A DNA stretch of 64,000 bases, taken from positions 2,480,001 to 2,544,000 of the forward strand of contig NC_016475.1 in assembly GCF_000226095.1 (NCBI RefSeq). The letters run 5' to 3'. The notes under the pieces are model-generated. The model was not told where the DNA came from. It did no database searches and saw only the letters and a list, made by a program, of their open reading frames with translations. The position numbers and the translations under genes are program-made. Of this stretch, positions 56,259-64,000 are shown in pieces (within the stretch, counting starts at the first letter, position 1; each line of letters begins with the position of its first letter). The DNA is from Thermothelomyces thermophilus ATCC 42464 (taxonomy: Eukaryota > Ascomycota > Sordariomycetes > Sordariales > Chaetomiaceae).

Positions 56259-57055
56259 TGCTCATCCTTTCTGCGCTCAGCGCTACAACTGTGTACTGTA
56301 CATGTGCGAGTACAATGTACAAACGCGTCCGAGTTTGACAGTTTGGACGAGTTCGAGGGGCTCGCCGACGATGGCGTTCGCTGGTCAGGGAACCCGAGAA
56401 AGTCAAGAATCAGAGCGGCGCCCGCGGACGTCGTGCAATTGCCCCTGCATTGCACTTGATTCAAAGCCGGCACAAACGGGCAAGTGGGAAGTGGACCTGG
56501 GAAGGGGGGGGGTTGCCTGGTTCGAGCACCGCAGTTCGATGCGCCCCTCGTTGAGGAAGACGCGTAGCGCGTTCTACCAGGGGTCAGTCACGTCAGGCAC
56601 GCGACGAACATGGATGCCCCACTACAATTGACCCACAACCACTTAACTCGGTATCCAAGCAGGTAGGCGATAAGATAAGCCGAGGACCCATCTCCGTAGT
56701 GGGGATATCGACTCGTGCATCCAAGCTGCGTAGTCCGTACTGTGCAAGGTAGCAGCACCAATAACCGGCGCATGCGATTACAAGTGGCACCTCCCAGCAG
56801 CACCGGAAATCTACAATTGTGAAGTCCAAGCTATTAACGGACATGCACTGTCAACCGGGGAACTAACTAGCATTGCATTCTCGAGTTCCACATAGCAGCG
56901 TTGCCCAGCAAGAGGCGAGGCCGGACCGGACCCGGCGCTAACAACGGGGGAGAGCAGAGAGTTTGGCGGGGTCGAACTATCGAGGTCGACGTCGTCGAGT
57001 CGAGAGACAGAGACGGAACCCGACCGACCAAAGGTGTGTGTGTCTCTTTGACACG
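56259..57055. promoter_or_regulatory. Divergent promoter of DNA2 and TRAPPC11
   Basis: This 797-bp interval carries ACGCGT at 56323-56328 (65 nt from the DNA2 ATG) and 56560-56565 (302 nt from it). A nearby GCGCGTT context at the second site adds CG-rich similarity to MBF sites. No TACGGAGTA copy was found here. Confidence 0.6.
56323..56328. promoter_or_regulatory. MluI cell-cycle box ACGCGT near the DNA2 start
   Basis: The hexamer sits 65 nt upstream of the DNA2 initiation codon. A second copy is at 56560-56565. Two copies in under 300 nt, next to an S-phase gene, is suggestive, not proof. Confidence 0.45.
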
Positions 57056-60000
57056 ATGGACGAATACCCTCCCGGCAGCCTGGACCACAGTGTTCCCTTT
57101 CTGCTCACTCTGGGGACGCGCTCTGGAACACCGTACGATTCCGGGCTGAGCGCGGCCTTCAAAGAGCAAGCCATCCTCATCAGATCCGAACTCGCGCCCC
57201 TCGAGTCCTACCAGGCGCGCGTCCTCTTGCGCTACATCCAGGACCGCGATGCCTCTCGGCTGCCCTGCAACGCGAGGGACGCATCCGGGAGGAAATACCG
57301 GTTCCGGGTCAAGACGGCCGAGCGAGTGAGTGTCCAGTGTTTGTACCTTTTGCCTCTTGGATGGATTTCCAAGTGCGTCGTCGTGTGTGTGGTGACGGAT
57401 GCTGTTTCTGACCGCCGAGGCGAAAGTCATTGTTGCTGCCGCCGCGCCGCGCCCGCCTGCCCGAGGGCATCGAAGCCCCGCCGCCGCCTTCGGCCGTCCT
57501 GCACTCGCCCTACTCCCCTCTCAGCCCCATCTCCCCGCTCTATCCGGACGGCCTCATAGACACGCAGTGGATTCGGAAGCACCAAGACTTTATTCCCAGT
57601 GTCCTCCTCTGCTTCTACACCCTCACCTCCGATCCGAGCCTGGCCACGCTGTGCGACAACCAGATCAAGACCGACGTGAACAATATCAGGGCCCTCCTCA
57701 GCCAGTCCGGCTATAAGACGCGGTTGGCGCTCGTGCTGCTGAGTGATCATGCCCCTTACGCGGCCTCGGGCGACGGGGCCCAGGAACGGCTCGAGACCAT
57801 CCGTCGGGGCTGCGGCCTGGACTCGAGGGCGCTGTTCCTGGTCCCCCCGAGCGACTCCCAGGAGGAACTCGAGCGCGTCGCCGAGAACATGCTCACAACG
57901 CTCTATTCCGTCTCGCTAGAGTACTATCGAGACCTCGGGAGGCATTCGCGGAAGAAGAGGGGGAGAGGCATCGTCCCGCAGCCGACGGTCCCGCCAACCT
58001 CGGGTACCTCGCAGACGCTGTCGCTGGCCGGCTGGAACGTGCGGTACGACTTCAAGTCGGCCATATTTGCCGAGTACCGCCTGGAGATGGACGTAGCCTT
58101 GCGCTCTTACGAGCAAGCGTACGAGAACCTGCTGAGCTCCGAGCTGATGGAGCTCATCCCGAGCTGGAGTCCGCGGTGGAACGAGGCCAGGTTCCTCGCC
58201 GACGTGATCGCCGTCCGCTGTCTGAGGTGTCTGTTATGGAACGGGCAACACAGCGCGGCCGCTCGGAGGTGGCTGGCTCACCGCGAGAGGATCGCCGACT
58301 TCGTCGACCGCAGGGGCAGGGGCACCAATAACTACGGCTGGGAGGCATGGGAGGCGCGATGGGCCGTCGTCATGGCCGATCTCATCGCGAAGACCGACAT
58401 ACCAGAACTCGCCCCCGCCACGCTCCGGCTCTACCTCCCGCCAGAGAAGAGCGTGATGGGAGAGAGGCTCCAGCCCTGGGAGCTTCTTCACCATCCGGGG
58501 TACTGGTACCGTCTGGCCGCGAGACACACCCAGGCCCGGAGGGCCTATGCCCATGCGATCCCGGACGACGACAGGAGATCGCCGAGCGACTCGCCGGCCT
58601 CGCACGTCGCCAAATCCGCCTTCACCTACGACACGTATATGTGTCCCGAGCCGCATGAGGAATACCCATTGGGCCGTGCGGGCGTCAACCATGGCCAGAT
58701 CATAGTCGACTACTTGATGCGCGCATGTACCGAGTTTCTCGACAGACGCCAGACGCGCTTCGCCGCCGAAGTCTCGTTGGAATGCGCCAGGGAGCTTGCT
58801 CTTGCCAAGGACTGGCAGAACACGGTGAGACTCTTGGGCCCCATATGGAAGGAATCGCCATTCAGAACGGAGGGGTGGATCGCCATCGCCGAGGAGCTCG
58901 GTTGGGCCCTCCGGACCGCAGCGGCCGAGGTCGGCGACGCCGAGTCGGTGCTCCTCGCCGACTGGGAGCTGCTTTCGCGAGGTTCGTCTCGTATTTCCGA
59001 GCGGTTTAATGCGCTTCGTTGCCGGGACTGTTCTATGTTGACACTACGCTTATAGACTTCGCGAGACGTCCGGATTGGCATTACGATATCTCACGCTCGC
59101 TGGAAGGCATCAGGCTCTCATCGAAGCCCAGTGTTTCGATAAGGGACGGCCAACTGCTGTCCTTCATCTCCGCTTCCTTCCTCTTTAAGGACGAGGAGGG
59201 CAAAGCCGGACAGAGCGTCCATAGTCAATTGTCCATCAGGTCTAATGCACAACAGGACTCGGCACCTGTCATACTCAACAGCGTGTACTTGAGCTTCACC
59301 GGAAGTCTCGACGGTGTCATTTTGCACCATCAGAGTGGCGGGCAAGCGGCACAACGCAAGTGCAGCACGACTCTATTCACAGTGCCCCTGACCAAGCAGG
59401 CCGACAGTGTCACGGAAACAGAATCGGAAACAGAATCGGAATCGGGAGCGGAGACTCCCGATGAGGTCGACAACGGCGTCACTCTCGTTGGGTTCGCCGA
59501 CCTGACACTGTCTCCGGGCCAGACACTTGTATTTAACCTGGAGATACCACTTCGAGAGCCCGGCGAGACGCGTGTGGACTCGCTCACCGTCAACGTCGGA
59601 ACCGATACTTTTGAACTCCGGCAGTCGCTGACATTCGACGAGAGGAGGAACACCAACCTCTGGTATATATCTCCCTCTGCGACCAAGCACGTCGTACATC
59701 CTCAACCCCTCGCCGTTCGGGTCTTGCCCCGGCCTCCGAAAATGGAGATCAGGTGCCCATCATGGAAGGAGCAGTACTACACAGACGAGCCGATCAGTCT
59801 CGATATCGAAATCGAGAACGGCGAAGACATTGAGGCGCTCGCCAAATTGGACGTCGTGCTCCTTGGCGACAAGCCACCGCTGTTCACGGTGATTGTCCCT
59901 AATCATGGGGGACGGAGCTCGTCCAGCGTCCGCAGTGAAGAAGCTAGGCTCTCAGGGGCACCGGTGGGCACCATCGCGAGCTCGGGCTCACTCACTGTCT

Positions 60001-61103
60001 GTCTGCGCATGCCCCAGATTGAGCGGTCCAGCCGATACGACATGACGGTCAAGGTCACCTACTTCCTGGCCACCAACCCCGGCACCCCCATCTCCCAAAC
60101 TGCCGGCTTCCAACTCAACATCGTCAGCCCCTTCGAAGCAAACTACGACCTCATTCCTCGGGTCCATCCCGACCCCTGGCCGAGTTTCTTCGATCCCGAG
60201 GGAGTACCGATCCCTTCCGACGGGGACGGCGGCGATGATGTTGCCCATCCGCCAAGAGGCATCTCCCAAGCCTGGTCCCTGATCATTCGGTACGCCTCGT
60301 TCGCCGCCGAGCCCCTTCGCGTGACAGACATAGACATCGCCATCCAGCCCTCGCCCACGTCCCGCTGCTCCGCCGTCGCCAAACACACCAACCTGCCTCC
60401 CTCCGGCGCCGGCCGCCTCATCCGGCCCAAGACGATGGAGGAGGCGGTCTTTGACCTCTCCGCCCAGAAACTCACCGTCGACGACCGCGCCCACGCCCCT
60501 CTCGACATGTCCCTCATCATCAGATGGACCCGCCCGGACGCGGACGCAGACGCAGACGCAGACACCGACCCGCGGACCGACGGCAACACGACCACCCTCC
60601 CCATCCCGCGCTTCACCATCTTCGGCACCGAACCCCGCGTGCTCGCGACCGTCGCCCACCATCACCATCACCGCCGCCGCGGCGCCGCCCCGATCCCCCT
60701 CACCACGCTGACCGTCACCATCGAGAACGCGTCGGGCCACTTCCTGACCTTTGGCCTCTCCATGGAGCCGAGCGAGCAGTTCGCCTTCTCGGGCCCCAAG
60801 CAGACCACGCTGAACCTGCTGCCCGTCTCGCGGAGGGCGGTCGAGTACCGCCTGCTGCCGTTTGGCGGTGGCGGTGGCGGCGGCGGCGGCGGCGACGCGG
60901 GTGGCGAGGGAGAAGAAGACCGGGACGGGGCGGCGGTGGTGGAGGGGATCTGGGTCCGGCCGGGGCTGGTGGTGCGGGACAAGTACTTCCAGAAGGTGTT
61001 GCGCGTGGTTCCCGGCGGGGACGGAGTGAGGATAGGCAAGGACGGGTTCGAGGTCTGGCTGCCGACGTTCGGGAGACGTGGGAGGAAGAAGCGGGAGGAA
61101 TAA
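57056..61103 (+). CDS. TRAPP III subunit TRAPPC11 (foie gras/gryzun protein)
   Basis: Exons 57056-57325, 57427-58981 and 59056-61103 encode 1290 residues. TRAPPC11 is a subunit of the TRAPP tethering complex that acts at the early Golgi and in autophagy. The start MDEYPPGSLDHSVPFLLTLG and RSLLLPPRRARLPEG lead into the foie-gras domain (about 330-640), with GWNVRYDFKSAIFAEYRLEMD and helical repeat-like segments such as LRSYEQAYENLLS. The second half (about 640-1290) is beta-rich with immunoglobulin-like repeats of the gryzun type, ending FQKVLRVVPGGDGVR and FEVWLP. A Gly run near residue 1215 and an Asp/Ala run near 1100 are repeat-encoded. The middle junction uses a GTTCGT donor, supported by continuity of LLSRDFARRPDW. 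Confidence 0.92.
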
Positions 61104-61668
61104 ATAAGGTTCTTAAGAAGAAGAAGAATCAAGGGTGCAGTGATACATATGTTTTGAAAGACACCAGGTAGTTTGGGCGTCTCCCTCCCAGCGATTGGTG
61201 ATGGAATGGGGAGTTTCTTTTTGCGGTGTGTTTGGTGTTGGTTGACTGACCAATTGTTTGATTTGGGAGCGGAGTTTGAGCGTCGAGTTGAGGCCATCCA
61301 GACCCGGGATCGAGAGACAATGGGATGTGATATGATCTTTCAGGACCTAACAACGCGTAAAATTTGCTCTAATGGAATGTTACCTAGTTCAGAGGGGCAA
61401 TTCAAACCCAAATCTGCTCTCTTTGCAGAGTAACACGAGACTATAGGCATGTCTATTCTCAAAAGTTGATAACAACAATAGCGACAGCGTCATTAACAAG
61501 GGTTATTTTTTTTTTATGTTTACTTTCGGAAAGAAGGGGAAACAAGAAAAATAAAACATCAATAACGGAGAGCGAGCAAAAAGAGGGAGGCAAAGAACAA
61601 CCCCAAGCTCAGCGCATCAGCACTCTTGTCCTGCTATCCAAGCATGACAACTCGGAGTTTAGCGGTCC
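61104..61668. other. Convergent 3' intergenic region
   Basis: This 565-bp interval lies between the TRAPPC11 and Aim21-like stop codons. It is AT-rich compared with the flanking exons, with T- and A-runs suited to transcript ends. No gene is seen. Confidence 0.6.
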
Positions 61669-64000
61669 TTAGATCTCAACAGCCTTCGCTGCCTCCACAT
61701 CCCCGTGTTCCTCGTTCTTCTTGACCTCTTCCTTGATCAGCGTTTCGCCGGCCAAGTTGCTGGCAAGGGACTTGGTTTCCTGGGCCTCTGTCTCGGTCTT
61801 GGTATTGGGTTCGGGCTCAGGCTTGGCCTCTTCGGGTTCCCGCTCCTCCTGAGGAGCGGGTGCCTTTCTGGGTTCAACCTCGGCCTCGACAATATCTTGT
61901 GCCTTGGCTTCTCCCTCCTCGGCGGGCGGGGAGGTGCCGGACGCAGTCTCTGCCTCGACCTCCCCGGGCTTCTGCTCAGCTCGCGGCTCCTCAGCCTTCA
62001 CTTTGCCAGCGTCAGTCTCCGCTGTCGGCTTAGCCTCCGGCTCCGACACCTCTTCCTTGGCCGCCCCCCCAGTATTTAGCACACCCTCGTCGGGATCAAT
62101 TTCGAAGAAAGTGGTCGCCGACACGAAAGTGAACGTTGCAGCCGGCTTCGCCTCGGGGGAAGCAGTAGCCGCCGCCTTGGCAGCAGCAGCAGCAGCGGGA
62201 GCCCTCCTCTGAGGGCCCCTAGCCCGGCCCTTGCGCGCATCGCTAAGCGGCGCCCTCTCCTTCGCCTCGGCCTGGCCGTCCTCCTTGGCCGCCCCAGAGC
62301 CAGCAGGTTCTTCCTTCTTGGAAGGTGGCGCCTGTGGACCCAGCTGCAGACGCCTGTTGAGGTCGTTCATGAAGCCGGCCTGCAGGGCAGCAATCTTGGA
62401 GCCCATCGGGCGGGCGGGCACGGCAGGTTTCTGGCGGGGTGGGGTGGCGGCCTCGGCCGGTTCGAGACCGCCCGATGGGGGGCCGGCTTTGACGGGCCGG
62501 GCGGGGATCTGAGGCTTGGGCCGCGACGGCACGGCGGGCTTGTCATCAGTTGACGGCTGCCTCGGCTTGGGGCGATTGGGTATGGGAGGCTTCTCGGCGG
62601 GCGAAGGCGCCTCCGGAGACTTGGGCTTGGCCGGGGCCCGCTCGAGCACCTCGGGCTTCGGGGCTTCGACAGGGGAGGGCGATGGTGGGGCATCGTCCTG
62701 CTGTGCCGTAGAGACCGTGGTCTCGAGCTGCAGGCTTTCGGGCACGTCCTCCCAGACATCACGGCTTGGAAACCGGTGCTGCATGGCCGGGCGGGCAGCC
62801 GACGTCTCGGCGACGAGGTGCTGCTTCTGGTGCTCCACCCATGAGGGCTTGTGCGCGGCACGCTCTCCATGAGCTTCCTTCTCGGCGAGTTCTTCCTGAT
62901 AGCGGGCAAAGGCTTGTACCGGCGTTTCGCCCTCTCTAGGGGGCGGGACGGCTGCCCGCGAGGGCTCTTCTTGCTCATCGAAAAGCTCAGGAGTGGAAAC
63001 CTCCGCCGTGTACAACGTGCTGCTCGGCGCATCTTCCCAGATGTCGGCGCTGGGAAAGCGGTGGGGGTGGTTGTGAGTATTCTTGGGCTGTTCCTCCGTG
63101 GCGGGCTTCTCCGCCTCCTCCTTCTCGTCATCCTTGAAGAGCGGCTCGTATTCCTCCACGTCTTCTAGGGGCGTAGAGCGCAACTCGTACGAGGTCTCCT
63201 TATGCAGGCTGGCGGGCCGGCTCGTCGGGCGGCTCGAAGGCCCTTCGGATTCCGAAGTGTGAGGCTCGACCGCAGGCTGCTGGGAAAGTGATGACGGGTC
63301 CTTGGCGACCTCGTCGTCGGCCAGAATCGGAGTAGCGTATGGACGCTCCACCTCGTCAACGTTCGACTCGGTGTCGCTGAACATGACGGAGCGCCGACAG
63401 TTGGGCTCGTCGACGTGGATAGACGCTCGCTTGGGCTCGGGAGATGCGATCCTCGACGCCGACTCCTCGAGAGCCTGCCAACCGACCTGGTCGCTGGGGG
63501 TACCGGCATAGTCCTTGACGCCTGAAAGGGGAGTTTCCGAGGTCAGCTCCCGCAGCGGAGAGAAGTGAAGTCGCTAGTCAAACTTACCGAGACCTGAACC
63601 GCGGCTGGCGGTCTCTCTGACGATCTTGTTGAGGTCCTCTCGACTCATCGAAAAGTCATTGGGGCGATCGTAGTGATGCGGCAGATGCTCCTTCTTGAGC
63701 AGATCTGGGTGCTTCTCGTAGTACGCCTTCTCCAGTTTATCCTGGGGAACGACGCCGTGGCCATGCAACCCGTAGCTGCCCGGGGGCAGGTTTCCGTGCG
63801 CGGACGTCCTGCGCGTGTGATTCCCGCCCTTGGCGCCTTCGGCGGAGGGCGCGGGGGACGGAGCCTGGACATCGCCGGCGTTCTTGTACATGGGCACCTG
63901 CAGGCCAATCGCGGGAATACCATGTTCCTCGTCGAATTCCCTATCGGTGCCGGACAGCTGGCTGGCGGTGCTAGCTTTCTTCTTGAGGCTACGGTTCGAC
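61669..64000 (-). CDS. AIM21: Aim21-like actin-regulatory protein (5' end outside the window)
   Basis: Two exons are visible on the minus strand: beyond 64000-63588 and 63521-61669. At least 755 residues are encoded here and the start lies to the right of the window. Aim21 works at cortical actin patches. The recognisable parts are HRFPSADIWEDAP and the repeat HRFPSRDVWEDVPESL, a chain of SH3-ligand-like proline motifs (PPIPNRPKP, AVPSRPKP, QIPARP), and the conserved SKIAALQAGFMNDLNRRLQLGP. The C-terminal 200 residues are Glu/Lys/Ala-rich and disordered. The frame remains open to the window edge (SNRSLKKKAS near the edge), so at least one further exon or a longer first exon exists. Confidence 0.9.

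Noticed and set aside
56508-56580. GGTTCGAGCACC and AGTTCGATGC, B-box-like strings
   Set aside because: No cloverleaf can be drawn and no A-box lies at the proper distance.

Overview
The window looks like nuclear DNA of a filamentous ascomycete (Pezizomycotina), most likely a Sordariomycete in or near the Sordariales. Reasons: GC-rich coding exons; about 27 short introns (roughly 50-270 nt) with GTRNGT-type donors and CTRAC-like branch sites; and gene families typical of this group, including a QDE-2-type Argonaute with an RGG tail, DASH subunit Duo1, an Aim21 homologue, a PMC1/NCA-2-type Ca2+ pump and Opi3. The species assignment is inference only. All gene models were spliced by hand from the sequence, and reading-frame phase was checked at each junction.

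Layout. 1-2297: no gene seen. 2298-7193: an FMN-binding split-barrel protein (+), a membrane-anchored spermidine-synthase-like protein (-) and the phospholipid methyltransferase OPI3 (+). 7194-11300: gene-poor, with a 180-bp AAAG microsatellite and one doubtful ORF. 11301-14848: Argonaute (+). 15585-18048: complex I subunit NDUFB11/ESSS (+) and mitochondrial branched-chain aminotransferase (-). 19241-22485: SCY1/SCYL2-like pseudokinase (+), which contains a GC-AG intron. 23425-25427: Sir2-family deacetylase (-). 27813-32145: PMC1-type Ca2+-ATPase (-). 32146-37506: 5.4 kb without a convincing gene. 37507-40630: a single spliced gene joining SurE and tubulin-tyrosine-ligase domains, like yeast Pby1 (-). 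41684-43127: an unidentified CDK-site-rich protein (-). 43952-44782: DUO1 (+). 45005-46441: RNase H2 subunit B (-). 47205-49943: MCM10 (+). 51126-56258: DNA2 (-). 57056-61103: TRAPPC11 (+). 61669 to the right edge: AIM21 (-), cut by the window end.

How genes work together. The 41.7-56.3 kb stretch is notable: Duo1 (kinetochore), RNase H2B with a C-terminal PIP-box-like motif, Mcm10 and Dna2 act in chromosome segregation, replication or Okazaki-fragment/ribonucleotide processing. Their divergent promoters contain MluI-box (ACGCGT) or E2F-like sites. The other genes are unrelated housekeeping or signalling genes.

The strongest unexplained signal is a dispersed 9-mer, TACGGAGTA/TACGGATTA, often inside short palindromes. 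I found 16 copies, all outside coding exons. I found no transposon, retroelement, tRNA, rRNA or CRISPR array, and no clear previously undescribed multigene system.
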